Origin: Psettodes erumei
Taxonomy: Eukaryota > Chordata > Actinopteri > Pleuronectiformes > Psettodidae
Length of the DNA: 64,000 nucleotides
NCBI GenBank assembly: GCA_016785225.1
Contig: JAFBJZ010000291.1
Span: 470,001 to 534,000 of the forward strand
Reading direction: 5' to 3'
Positions within the stretch are counted from its first letter, which is position 1; each line of letters starts with the position of its first letter. The translations under genes and the position numbers were made by a program. Below, one piece after another: positions 1-47,880 of the stretch. The notes under the pieces are model-generated. The model did not search any database and had not been told where the DNA came from. It was given only the letters and a program-made list of their open reading frames with translations.

Positions 1-3000
1 GCGACAGAGAAAACGACTTCCATCAATCAGAGGAACATCGGGGGCGAGCAGGTGTTCGTCTGCTGCCATTAGCCGGGACGCCTCCTCTAATGTGCGCGCG
101 CGTTTGTGTGTCCGACGGGCCTGAAAACACATTAATCTGAGCGCCGAAGATTTGAAATCACTGGAACATTCTTCAAAATCAATACAAACCTGAGCGCAGA
201 GATAAAGCGCGGGGCCGAATGCAGCGACAGACGCCACCGCGAGTAAATAACTCTTTATAGAACCCGATCATGCCCCGTCGGATATTTCTGCCCTTCTCCC
301 TGTTTGCACGATGAACCAGCAGATTGGGGAGGATATTTTCCACATTGCCTCACGTCTTCAGAAGTATGAACCCCGAATACGTCTGATGAGTTCTTTCCAT
401 TTTGAAACCTGGTGATAATTAGCCGCTCCGACCCGAGCCAAGGATCTGGAAGCAGGATGGAAAAGACCTTGGGAGCATTGAGCAATGTTTTTTTTCTGTA
501 TCGAAAAATCTCTCGGTTGTGTTCTCTCTCCCGACTCGCTGTGAATCACCCGGTCCGATTTCCAAAAGTCACATGGCAGCGGTTGGCCCGGGGGCTCGGG
601 AGCGTCGCTGTCGTCTTTCCATCCAGTCTGCCTGCGACGGAAGAGCCGGAATACCTCAGATTCCTGTCACTTGTTGTGGTACGACATCTCGCTGGGGCCA
701 GGGGGAGAAAAAAAGAAAAGAGACGAGGTTGCATCTGTTTTTTTTAAAAGAAAAAGAGTGTTTTTAGCACAGTGGCTTTTTGCATTGTGCAACAACAGCG
801 TCTGGATATTACGCCATCAGAGAGAACGCTCGGTTCTCCTCTTGTGACTCAGTGCTGTTTGACGCAGGAAAGTTTAACCTCCGGCGCCGATTCACTCGGT
901 GTTTTCTCGTGACTTTTACAACCTCCCCTCGGGGGATTGGTGGTTTTTCAGCTGTGAGAAAGTCAAATTTTTTTTTCTTATCGGAGCTTCCACGTCGTTC
1001 TCCGACAAATGCCATGAGGTGCGGCTGAACGCTGCAGACGATGGTGTGTGGTTCTTCGATGTAGGGACACGTGGGATTACGGTGTCATAGTCACAGCTCC
1101 GACTGTGATGAGGTGACAGGTGGAAAAAACACGAGATAGGAACGCCGCAAGTGGTTTGTGGACCTCTACTGCCCTGGGTTTTGCCTCTCAGGCAACACAG
1201 ACTCTGGTCTGGTGTCACTGCTGGATGGTGTCAGGGGCGGAGGGAAGCTGCTCAGGGCTGAAATAAGCACCGGCTCCTTTTAAAAAAACAGTTTCAGTCA
1301 CGTTTTTATTTACAGTCATCCTCTGGAGACAAAGCACGACATCCAGTTATTTCCTTGGTTAATCTTAATCCAGAAATCCAGCAAATAAAGTATGATCACT
1401 CTCCTGAAATCAAATGCACCCCCTTGAGGTTAATGTAGAAAAATGTAGATTTCAGCCAAGCTACCATACAATAACACTCAAGGGAACCAGAACCTTGTTT
1501 TTTGGCGCAGTCTGACTGGATCCGACTGGACTGTGCAAGTCAAAGTCATCGCTGCTGAAATCGGATGTGCTGGTGGAAAAACTGGAAAAATCACCCGAGT
1601 GACACCAACATGAAAATATTGCCTCTCAGGAGGTCACGGTTTGGATTACAGTCAGATTGTATTGGCTGCACTGAATTAAAGCAATGGTGCGAAACACCTT
1701 TTGAAACCAGAAGGCGCAAGAAAAACTGCAAACTTCCGCCAAATATTCAAGAAAGTAAAGTTAGTAAGGTCAGAAGGTTAAAGTCTTTTACTGCGGCTGT
1801 ACAAAATCAAATCACACTTCCTTGGCCCGTGACCCGACACTTTGATGCTGAACAAAATTTTATTGCAATTTGTTCAGCCATTTTTTTTTTAAGATTTCCT
1901 GCCAACTAAAGAACAAACAGGAGCAAAAAAAAAAAACAACTGCTTGGAGGTAAAGAACAGGCTCCATTCACGTTTTACATTCAAGTAGTTTATCAGTTGT
2001 GTTGGGCATAGAGAGAGAGAGAGAGAGAGTGGAAACAGTCCGTCACTCGACCTTTCAGCGATGACATTGGGTTGTTTGTTTCCCGAGAGAGAGAGAGAGA
2101 GAAAAAAAAAAAAAGCGGATGCAGGTCACCCAAAATATATTGAACTCCCCTGAAAGGAAATACAGTGAGCATTTCTTCCAAAAAGGCAGTTCGCACCCTG
2201 GTATGAATGAAGCCTAAGTTTCTGTGCATGTTGTAACCGACCGACCCCAACAAGGCCCGTCGTTGTCTGGCCTCTCTCGCCCGTTCTCTCTCTCAACTCA
2301 CGCACAAACACACTCCACACGGGTTTGAGATTCTGTTACTCGACAACACAACAACAGATACGCGAGCTCGTGACAGAGGAACACTTAGAGTCCACGTGAG
2401 TGTAAACAGGCTCAAGTTAAAGGAATAGTTCAGCTTGATTTCTTACTTTAAAAAAAAAAAAAAAAAAAAAAAAAGATTTATGTTTGTGCAAGCGCCACGC
2501 TTGAATCGGGACAGGGTGTGTGCGACTGCAAGCGCACTAGCCTTCCTGTTTGTTTAACCCACACATGAGCACAGATTTAAAATAACAACAACAGCGATTT
2601 GTCGATGATTTTTGGACCCTGCGAAGCCGCACAGAAATAAATCGCTCCTGTGCCGCAGGCCGTGGGCGAGCGCAGGTTTTTCAATTCCGACTCCAACAAA
2701 AGCAGCGTTTTGAGTTTGTCATCCAAACACAAATATACAGCGCTAAGGCCAGGCGCTCCGTCGGTTTCACGTCAGGGGACGTTTAAGTTTCTTTTCTGAA
2801 TTTGAAAAGACAGGTCACGACAAACAAAACACTCCTGGTCCAAACAAAGAGCAAATGTTTAAACTCTTAAACAGTCTTAAACAGTTACGACCCACGTGAA
2901 ACAGGCGTGTGCGATGGTTTTCTTCCCCGCTCTGTCCAACAGTGCCCAAAGAACTTTTTTTTCTTTGTTGTGACTTGTTTTTATTCCTGTTTTTTCTCAG

Positions 3001-3401
3001 TGTTTCGGGGCGAGTCTGAAGTCTGTCAGCGCCGGGCTTCAAGTAAAGCCTGAAAACCTTTAGGGAAAGTCCAAGTGGAGTCAGTCTTGATTAGCATGCT
3101 GCAAGTGGAGCTGCGAGACGGCTAAGTCTCTAAATCCAGACCATTAACATGACATGACATTTGGATGTTTTTCTATCAACCCTGTAAACACGGTTAAACC
3201 CGAGTGCTTTAAATGCATCGGGCTAATAACTGAAGACTAATCACAGTTTTTATGGTCAGGTGGGATCTTATTTTTTTGCGGGATTGGCCCTCAGCTCTAT
3301 CTATCAAATCGGGAGTCTGGTGGGGGGTTAAAATTAATTGGAATCATCCTTTAAGTTTCAAGCATTCGGGATCAACTTTCAGGTGTTTGTCACACTCTTA
3401 A

Positions 3402-3640
3402 AGATAAGATAAAGATAAGCGCCCCTTGCAGTCCTTCATCTTGGACTTGATTGCGAGGTCAAAAGATAAATGAAAGAGAAGTCAGTGAGCGGCCCCCGTC
3501 AGCGTCCTGATGAGATTTTAATCAGAAAAAACACTCGGAGAGAGCTCTTCAATATCGTCCCATTAATCATTCATCAGTTATTGCCTGGTAATTGGTTTAA
3601 ATATGCAGCAGTTAATCCTCAGTCAGACTGATGTGAAGTG
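3402..3640. promoter_or_regulatory. Candidate enhancer with three clustered GATA sites
   Basis: AGATAA occurs three times within 17 bp (3402-3407, 3407-3412, 3413-3418). About 150 bp downstream is an AT-rich, low-repeat stretch rich in homeodomain-like TAAT/ATTA cores (about 3560-3620). This texture resembles a conserved non-coding element, but conservation cannot be judged from one sequence. Confidence 0.3.
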
Positions 3641-6384
3641 TTGCTCATTGTGTCGACATGGAGACGACCCGACGGACCGTTTAAACTCAGATCAGCCCGT
3701 ATTGCCATTTTTTCCGGCGTGAATACCTCCACGGGAGCCCAGAAACACTGGACCTTCAATTTAGGGTGTGATGGCTCTCAGCGCCGTCACCAGTAGCAAC
3801 CATGAGTTTATTTTCCAGTCCTCAGTATCCTACAGCCATGTGAAATTACTCCTTTAGAAGCAGGTATGTTGGCAAATTGTCAGATACCACCTTGGTTGTT
3901 TGCTCTTGTGTATATTTGATGTCAGAAGTGTTATTTTTACCATTTTCATGCTGTCAGTTTTGCCTGCTGACCGCTGACTCTCACAGAGATGTTCATACTA
4001 AAATGTGCCTTTTTTTTTTTTTTTTCCTATCGAAGCAGCACGACTGCAGGGATTTTCTCCCAGCAGGATAATCAAGCGGCACAGACGGCTTTGGCTTTTG
4101 GCGACAAACCTTGACTTTGATGTTAACTCCCCGACCATGTGGCGAAATTGATATTTAATGAGGGAGCGAAATTTGGTTTTAATGAACTCCTGTTTGCGTT
4201 TTTTATTTGCACCTTCTTTATAGCGTTGTGCGTTTGTTTGAATTTCGCACGGCCTGAGGGCCTGAGACTGACAGGTTTTTATTTATTAATAACCCCAGGA
4301 CGGGAGGACTCTGGATGTGCTCGCCCCCAGTGTCTTGCTGGTGCCTTGTCTGGCCAGCCTGTGCAGGTCAGGCTTTTTTTATTTTATGGGTGGGAGGGTG
4401 GGCGGAAGGTTTAAAATTGCTGCACAGTCCGAAATGACGAATCAAACACGTCACAGTTCCTGATTTGTCTCAGTTTGGCTCAAGCACATCCACCTGTCCT
4501 GGCTTTCCCCAGGTGTGCCTGAGGAGGCTAACAAAAGGCTAACAAGTGTGTGCCGCTGACCCACCCATCTTTTTTTTTTTCTCCCAGTAAATTAGGATAT
4601 AATAACATATACATTGTGTTAAAACATGATAATAAAAAGCGATAGTTGATTGGTAGTTCTTTTTTTGTGCTTGTGCAGGTTTTCAGGATCTGCAGGCTAG
4701 CTTGTTAGCTCAGCTAGTCTCAATATAGAAAGTGAGCGAATCCAGTTAGCAAACAGTTTTCTCTTCATACACCCAGCAACGATAGTGTTCAGTCAAAGTC
4801 GTGTGAAATGTGAGTCCATTATTTCCAGGTCTGTTTCGGTTCATGCTAACTTTATTGTTTAGCTGCCAAATGCTACACTGTGTTCGCCAGGCTGTCGCTA
4901 ATGGTAACGCTAACTTTGTTTCCCTGCTAGCGTAGCCTGTGGTCAGATAGTCCAAGCTTTTTCACAGAGTTCGGTGGTAATTCTCCGTTGGCTTGCTAGC
5001 GAAACCTTTGGCGTTAGCATGTGTTAGCATACGTTGCCTCAGATTGCGTCACGCAGCGAGTTGTGTTGTTTTTTTATGTGCGTTTTTGGCTAACGTGACC
5101 AGCGCCACTTGATTTTAAGACATGCCCTGTGTCTGCATTGTGTCTTAACACCAATACCAACCACTGTGCATGGTATACAGATTGATTACATAATTTATAT
5201 ATGTATGTTTTCAGTTTACAGCTTCTGTCTTGGACTTTGTCCCTTTTTAGCTTTCACAATGAGTAACTCCAGGTTTTACAGGCGAAGCAGCCAAGACTCA
5301 GGAATCATTAGCAACGCCTTAATATAAGACCCAGCGGGAGCGGTGAGTGTTGGCTTTAATTTTATGCCTAACACTCCCCGTGAGGCCGTTAACAGAGATT
5401 CGGAAGCTTGGGGTGGGCTGCAGGGAATGCACATAGACACCCATGGCCCTCGCTTTCACAACCACAGGCCTGCGTGGCGTCCCCGCCATGCGAACCGCCT
5501 CCGCCAGCATCTTTTTCCCTGTTGTGGTGCGCTGCCGGTAATTAGGCTGCTGCTGTTGCTGCTGTCACCGCTCATTTTCAACTCTATTGAGGCAGGGGGA
5601 AGAAAAAGGCTAAAACAATATTGCCTCAGTCGTAAAAATCCAGTGTAATTATGCTGGGTTTTATGTGCCCTGGGGAGCAAAAAATTCCCTTACACGACAA
5701 GTTAAATTGCCAGCGCTGAATCAACCGCAGATTTAGCACGCCGTCAGACCACCGCGCCGCCAAATATGAAATCGGCGGAAAGGACGGTAGCTTTCCTTTC
5801 TGTTCGGCACGTCGTTTCATGCCGGCGGTCACCGACCCACACCAGCGTGAAACCCGTGTCCGGCTCCGAACAGAAAGAAATGGTAATTGAAAGCTGCTGC
5901 AAAATGAGATTTGTGGCATTAATAACCGCTTTGATCACACATTGCTGTCCGGGTCTGGACTAATAGGGGAATGCATCCGGTGTTGCATAGAATGTGTTCA
6001 GCAACCAAAACGACAACCTTGCCCTACACGTTGTTGTTGTTGTTGTAAATACAAGTGTGTCAAAGAGTTGGAGTCTTCTCTTAACTTCCTGTTTGTAGAA
6101 CGGAAGGCGGACCTGCTTGCATCAAAGCTCCCGCTCCCGTAAACGTTATTTGAGCCCAGATCTTCGGTCGCACTCAGGTATTTTGAATTTTTTATTCCGA
6201 CAGAACTTTTGCGGACCGGCCGCCCCGGGGTCAAACGGGGTGAGACTCCCAGTCAACACAGAGCAGACAGTTCACACAAAGTTCAAAGTATTTACAGCGC
6301 CAATTGACCACAAATGTGTATAGTTATTCAGCTTTTTTTCCCCCATTTTGTATCATGTAATTTCCTCCCACGCCAGGCAGCCAA

Positions 6385-6440
6385 TGTTCCTTGGTCCGGC
6401 ACCGGACCGTGGCCCTGTGGTTGGGAACCACTAATTTACA
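6385..6440. repeat. Fragment resembling a common teleost repeat (GGTTGGGAACCACT motif)
   Basis: The string around TGGTTGGGAACCACT, preceded by CCGGCACCGGACCGTGG, matches from memory a motif that recurs in many fish genomes. Its boundaries cannot be set and family membership was not searched. Confidence 0.35.
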
Positions 6441-7493
6441 ACAAGTGTACCATTTGAAAATCCAGGTTTCACCAGACCAAACAACCGCGCTGTCGTCTGT
6501 TCTTTGACCCCGGCCGCTGGCGGCATCATTCAGCGAACGCCACGGAGGGCCGGCGTGTTCGAGCAGCCTCGGGTCGGGTCGGAGTGACGTGTTGGCGGTC
6601 GTGCGTTCGCACGGGAGGCCGGTGTCGGTGTCTCGCCTGCCCACGCTAAAGCGTGGAGTGGAAAATAAAGTCGTTTTCAGCTGCTCCGACCGTGAAAAAA
6701 AAAGAACAAACCCCCTCCCTTGATCTGTCCGCCCCACTTTTTACCCCCTCACCACTGGTGCCGCGTGAGACAAATGACTCTCAGCCCACGTAGTGAATTT
6801 TATGCAAATTCCTGTCCTCCATCCCTTAATGCGGTGTTTCCGTATCATGTCGAGGCGCGGCACACGGGCCAGTCCGGCTGCGAATAGCAGAACCAGATAA
6901 AAAGGATCGTGGCCCATTTTTATTTAATGCAAAAAAATTCTGCTCAGTTGTCGCTGTTATACCCTGGATACTCACTGGGCATATTTCCCATAAATGAAGA
7001 CGCCATGTGCTTTTTTTTCCTTCTTCTTCTTCCTTTTTTGTTGGACGCACTAACATTTATGATTTGGGGACGATATGCTTTGAAGAAGCTTTGTCCTGGT
7101 CGAATGCGGGTTTCACGTGCGGCGTGTCGGTCGCCCCGCTCATTAGCGGAGTTGACGGCGTCACGGCAGACGGCAGTAGATTTCCACTCGCGTTGCCTGT
7201 CGCCTACCTCCGTGCCATTTTTAGCCTGCGGCGGCGGCTCTGGCTGGCCTCGTCGCCACCTTACTGCACAGTGCCACGTGTGGACGGGAGCTGGCCGGGG
7301 GCCTCTCCCGTCTCCTGGGCCGCTGCTGCAGCGTGGCGGCGGGGGCTCCCGTGGGACCGGGCCATTGGGGGGGTGGGGTTGGAGGGTGGAGCGGCACGCC
7401 GCTGACTGAAGCACACTAGTGGTCTTAAGGAGCGATGCTGAGGGGAAGTCCTGTGCGTTTGAAGTAGGGACCTCAGAGCGCCTGTTTACTCAG

Positions 7494-7551
7494 GAGGGGG
7501 GTGGGGGGTGGGGGTTGGAGGGGCAGGGGTGGGGGTGGGTGGGTGGGGGGG
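7494..7551 (+). repeat. G-rich tract, G-quadruplex candidate
   Basis: Many runs of three to seven G are separated by one or two other bases over about 58 bp on the + strand. The sequence meets the usual G3+N1-7 pattern several times over. It lies in the upstream intron, 2.3 kb before exon w1. Confidence 0.6.
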
Positions 7552-8451
7552 CTGGCCCGCTGCACAAGAATGCCTGTGTCATGACGGGAGCGGCAGAGAG
7601 GAGGAATGCGCTCCACAATCCCAACACTGTAGGAGCCGGGCCACGGGGCTGAGGTGGCGGCCATTTCTCGCTATTTATTTTAGCTCCCTCTCCACTCAAT
7701 CACCGGCCCTGTCTGCGGCCCTCAGCATCCCTGGAAAAATGAAAAGTGGCCTGCGCTTTTATTTATGGCTTCAGATTTCCCAGTATTTGCCGGCCTCAGT
7801 ATCTACACCCCGTTTTGATGAAATATTCTTTTACTTATTCGATCATATATTTTTTTTTTTTCTTGGTTTTTGGAGCCGTTTACTCTTCGTGTTAGCAGGT
7901 GAGGACACTAAAAAAAACAATGTCTGGAAAGGTCTTTATCTTCTTCTGCAGAGCTCTGCGGTGCCGGGCTGACGTCGCCATGTGAGGCCTGAAAACAGGC
8001 TCATCTGATTCTTCATGTGATATTTGATGTTGGCTTTAAAAAAAAAAAAAAACCCCGAGACGCTTAATTCCAGCGTGGAGCGCCAGGCACATCCATTGGT
8101 TTGAGCTTAAAGGCACTGGAACGAGATTTGTTTTGACTCGCCCCGCTGCCAGCACTTTCTAACACGGCAGGATAACGCCTCACCGAAAAACATCTCTAAT
8201 ACACAAGCTACTTTTGAGTCCATGCGACCTTTGTTTACCGACCCGGGTTTGTTTGTAAATGGGCCGCGTGAACCGACGTGAACCCGGCTTTTAGTTCAAG
8301 GCCGGCACTGTCCCGCTGGCAGACTACAGGCCCACGTTTATGGACATTACCAAATGGAAGATGACCTCCCCTTGCCTTGGGGTTTATATTCGATTTTTGG
8401 CGTCGAGCCGGAGATGTCAAACAAATACAGAAGGAACCCAGGGGGCCCATC

Positions 8452-8478
8452 GCACACACACACACACACACACACACA
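8452..8478. repeat. (AC)n microsatellite
   Basis: Uninterrupted AC dinucleotides over about 27 bp in the upstream intron. Confidence 0.95.
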
Positions 8479-9894
8479 GTCTGCAAGAAACTTAAATTTC
8501 TGCAAGTGGCGACCGTTTGCACCACCGTGTGCAAAATAAAATAAAACCGCATTTGAGCTCGCAGCCTGAATGACACAGTGTCAAGTCAATAAACTAATAA
8601 CTGTCTCTCTCAAAGATAAAAGCGCTCCAGTGTGAAAAGTGCACGGCGAGGATCAAAGCCTTTTATTTAGCTCTGGTAATTAATTTTGGATATTCTCCCC
8701 CTGAGTGTGCCAGGACTGTCAGAGAGGCTTTGTTGGCATTTCATGAATCTGTAGATTTCACGTCGCCGTTCGATCGCTCACGTTCGCCTCCGGCCTCCGA
8801 ACGCTCCTTTTGTTCGCTGGTGGAAACGACTGTGAAAACTTCCAAATGGCAGCGTTTCTGTTCACGAAGAGTTTAACGACCTGCGGACCTGCAGGGAGCG
8901 CGCACGGGGGTTCACGCGCTTCGCTTTCCATTTGAGATTATGTCAAAGAGGTTAAAATGGGCCGCGTGCGAAACTAACGCGCACAAAGAGCGCGGCTTTC
9001 CATTGTGGCTGAGACCAAACACAACAAACTGCAGGCACGGTCGCAGCAACTCCAGCGAAAAAACCAAACAGACTCACTCGGAGATGATTCAAACCCCGGT
9101 TTCCCTGCCGGGGTTTGGACCCGCGGCTCCGCTGCCGGTCATCACAGTGGAAAATCCCATCTCCATGTTTCCTGCTGTAAAGGAGCTTGTAAAGTACCTG
9201 CGCCCGCTCCACCCGGCCTCAGGGCGGGAGTCATCAGCTCTCGTGGGGATTAGTGACGGGGGACCAGATGAGGGATTTCATATCGGCGGCGCTCTTTTCG
9301 ACGGGGACGGCGTCGGCCTTCCCCATGTAACGCCAGGCGGCGTTAAGGGGACATTAAGCGCCGGCGGCCCGTTACGTCGATTTCATGGTCTGACTGAGCA
9401 GCAGGGAGCGCGGAGGCGAGCGTACGGCATTGAGTCAGATAATTCCCTTCATTTTCACATCGAGCGGAGGCTCGCGCTGGAGTCAAATCAGATTTCCCCG
9501 TTACGTAACCGCGGAGGATAATCTGCGAAACGCGGAAAAATAAAGCGTCTATTTGTCTTATTGTCCTGTTCCTGGCAGGGAAGCTCAGTGGCCTTTGTCG
9601 GAAATTAAGTGAAATTCCGGTCCGATCGACTGCTGGTTCTGCAGAACCCGTCGTCCTGGAGAGATTTGAAGCCGCGGAGCCGCTCTCTCTTCAGGGGAAG
9701 CTTTCCCCAGGCTGCGTTAACGGACGGCAACTCAGCTCAGGGCGTGGCACAAACGCAAAGTAAACACAGATGTGACCAAATTATAGAAATAAATTGATAA
9801 TATGATTAGCCGGCTTGATGAAGCCTCAGATGTTGTGTCACAACTTTTAAGCAGCTTTCGTGAGTTCTTTGTGTTTCACTCGTCTTCTGTGCAG

Positions 9895-45056
<35,162 letters not shown>

Positions 45057-45137
45057 AAGTGACGTCTCTCCCCTTCAGGACTCTTTATGTACAGTAGATA
45101 ATCCAGCTTCACCCTGAGTCTTCTCATGCCAAAAACA

Positions 45138-45139
45138 CC

Positions 45140-45170
<31 letters not shown>

Positions 45171-45186
45171 AGAGAGAGAGAGAGAG
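45138..45186. repeat. (GA)n microsatellite in the 3'UTR
   Basis: GA/AG dinucleotides interrupted once by AAAAG, about 80 bp after the stop codon. Confidence 0.9.
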
Positions 45187-46009
45187 AAAAGTGCTGGTTC
45201 ACTTTGTTGTTAACATTTTCCCTTTTTTTGCCCCCGACACTGACTTTAAATATCTCTGACATGTTACAGTGGGCCCCCGCAGTATTTGAAATTGGCTTTC
45301 ATGCTTCATGTTTGGGTTGGGGAAAAAAAAGATGAAATGATTTCAAGGTGAAGGGGCTCGCGGTGCGAAGGGAATTTTCATCTGTGTCGAATGAAAAGCT
45401 CAATGAAACACAGCTTTGGTGCGGCGCAGTGAGTCGTTTCAGGGATACCAAATGGCCAAAGGGCAGTTTAATATTCACAAGACTCCATATTTTCTGACAT
45501 CTGCGTGGACTTGACAAAGTGATGATTGATTCAGCCTGGTGCTCCGTGATGCTCTCCTTCATGTGAGATGCCTCCATGTCACCTCGTAACCTCGAGCCGG
45601 GGGGAGGGGAGGTTTGCCATGAGTTTGATGTCGGGCGTAATGGACCAAAAGATCGAGAACAGATCATCTGATATAGCTGAAAATCCCCTTTTACTTTAAC
45701 TTAACACAACTGCCATTTTGTTGCCAAAAAACCCAACAACCTATATTTAAGTACTGTCGCGGGTGACCAGAGACTTACCAGTGAAGTTGTATATTGTTTT
45801 TTTTTATATATCCAGCAATGTCTGTTGCGTGGCACTCTACAGTTTTTATGGAAATGGGTATTTATAAAGGTTCCTGTAAATACTGTACATGAAAATATCA
45901 GTATTATTTTGAAGAAGCTGAGGATACATTTCAAACTTTATCCCTTTTTAATCAGAGTAACACAGATTTCCTCCCAGTAGCCGCGATGCTAACGCATCAT
46001 TCTGGATGA

Positions 46010-46110
46010 GGTGAGAAGACTGTGCGCTAAGTGTGAAGCTAAAGGCGGGAGGCGGTTAGCTTAGCGTAGCATAAAGACAGGGCAGCAGCTAAACCAATCA
46101 AACCAAAGTG
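46010..46110 (+). repeat. Teleost-type repeat fragment inside the 3'UTR
   Basis: GGTTAGCTTAGCGTAGCATA followed by AAGACAGG resembles a TTAGCTTAGCATAAAGAC repeat that I recall as common in teleosts. Further TTAGC/GCTAGC words follow at 46,590-46,610. Confidence 0.5.
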
Positions 46111-47855
46111 TAAAAGTGACAGTTAGCTTCACACTCAGCATAACAAAACACGAGATTGTGATTTTACAAACGCGTCACACTGTAATCTCATGGACGTTAC
46201 TTCGTCCCGACCTTCACCTTTCTCCACGAGACCTTTGTGTGGTGCTAGCCCTCCACCCGTTTGTTCTCCTTCACATCCCCCTCCTTGTGAACATTCAGAA
46301 AGGTGGAAACTGTTGTTTCAAGTGTCGTCAACGCTACGTGCATCTTACAGTGAGCTCTTTCACAGTGGTAACAAAGCTAAGGTTCTTACATTGTGAAAAC
46401 AGACGAAAAACGCTCATCCTGAAATGCTATTTAGCGTTGGATTTTTTTGGGGGGGGGATTATTTTCTGCAGTGACGTACACTATTGAAACACCTCAAGCT
46501 GCATTAAGTGATTTTTGACCACTAGGGAACAGACTCGAACACAAACACACCTCTGATATTAATTTACAAAGTGCTAACAGTTTAACCTGCTGCTAGCTGC
46601 TAGCTTAGCCACCACGTTCATATTTGTGTAGCTTCGGATGCTAACCTTATCGCCAGCACGCAAGGCCGTTTCATTCAAGTTAAAATATCATTGCTTAATG
46701 GAGCTTTTTGCGCTTGTCGCACCCTTTGGCCCGAACAAGGATCTGTTAGTTTTTTTTTTTTTTTTTTTGCGGGAACACAACCTCATTGTAAGCACAAGAA
46801 GCTGGACTTTCAGAAGAGTTTTACTGTATGTGGAACTCGTTTTTAGTATTTTCTAAATGGCTTTATTAACAGTGGATGAAGGTTCAAGAGAAAAGCTATT
46901 TATTAAAAAGGAAAAAAAAAAAAGAAGAAAAGGATTTCCTCACAACCACCATGCATCTGACTGCAATAGCAAAAACACAGTGTTGTGTTTTCAGCAAAGA
47001 AATAGCTCGCAACTATTCACACTCACTCCTGTGTGCCAATGTAAAGTACATGTATATAGCATTGAGTACATGAATATTTATTTGAAAGTTAAAGGGTTCT
47101 GCTTTGTTTCTACAGCACGTGAGGTGCCGGCTGATCAATAAGCTGCAGCAGATAAACCATTGAAAACTGATCACCGCATTTATTTTTCTTCTCATCCACA
47201 TTTCCATATTTCAACTGGATCTCTACTCTTTTTTTTTTTTTTTAAAGGAAAAAAAAACACAGTAGACTAGAAATGACATTGTTTTTTGCAAACAATTAGA
47301 TGTAAATATACATGCTCAATTTTGAGATGTTTTACCTTTTGTCGGAAAGCTGTCTTTTCACAGCTGCTTTTTTTCTTCTTCTTTTATTGTAGAAGTCGCA
47401 TAACAGAAGCTGCCACATCGTCGCAGCAGCATGTACTGACCCAGACAAATGCTTTATTTTAACCAATAAAACATTAATAGTGTAGCACCAGTAAAAAAGA
47501 AAAAAAATGTTTTTTTTTTGTAACGCTGTTTGTAGTTGTCAGTGTTGTCTAACCATTTTACATTTTCCTCCCCAGTTCTTTTCACGTCCTTTACTCGCCG
47601 CCTATAAACCAGTGCTGCTGATGTTATAGAGAAGCTTGTAATGATAAATAGCTGTAGATGTTCCATTGACAATCCCTGAGCCTCAGACAGATATAACTGC
47701 ATAGGACTCTCCATGTACTGTATCTATAACCCTGTGCTGTCCGTGCATTGAAGACGACTGTCGGTCACTCTCTGCTCCATTTGCTTCTTCCATGTATTTG
47801 TGTAGATTGAAGTGTACACTACTGATGCTGTTTGTTGTAACGGGGAGCACATAGC

Positions 47856-47861
47856 AATAAA
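47856..47861 (+). terminator. adamts3: Poly(A) signal AATAAA for adamts3
   Basis: Canonical hexamer 2.8 kb after the stop codon, followed 15-35 bp later by a CTCTTGGCTTTTCTTGC pyrimidine/T-rich stretch fitting a downstream element. Confidence 0.6.
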
Positions 47862-47880
47862 AGATATGACTAACTGCTCT

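Larger units (their letters stand above)
1..9894 (+). other. Upstream intron of adamts3 (probable), no exon found
   Basis: No segment here encodes the conserved ADAMTS2/3/14 propeptide motifs in any frame with splice sites, so this is most likely the 3' part of a long intron between propeptide exons. It holds GA repeats (2010-2029, 2086-2102), poly(A) at 2451-2474, a triple AGATAA cluster (3402-3418), GCTAGC/TTAGC-rich sequence (about 4690-5060), a G-rich tract (7494-7551), a CA microsatellite (8452-8478) and GC-rich but apparently non-coding stretches at 6450-7700 and 8900-9500. The assignment as intron is an inference from the phase of the first exon, which starts with two bases completing a codon begun upstream. 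Confidence 0.6.
45057..47880 (+). other. adamts3: adamts3 3' untranslated region (3' end inferred)
   Basis: Runs from the stop to just past AATAAA at 47,856-47,861, which is followed by a T-rich element. It contains a GA repeat (45,138-45,186), two Pumilio-type sites TGTANATA (45,875-45,882; 47,301-47,308), a TTAGC-rich interspersed fragment (about 46,010-46,110) and A/T homopolymers. An earlier AATAAA at 47,465-47,470 and a later one at 47,956-47,961 are alternatives. Confidence 0.65.

Noticed and set aside
8940..9521. 193-codon + strand open frame upstream of exon w1
   Set aside because: GC-rich intronic sequence; the peptide matches no ADAMTS propeptide motif and has no domain features.
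1..9894. Signal peptide and propeptide exons of adamts3
   Set aside because: Looked for propeptide motifs in all frames and found none; they should lie upstream of the window.
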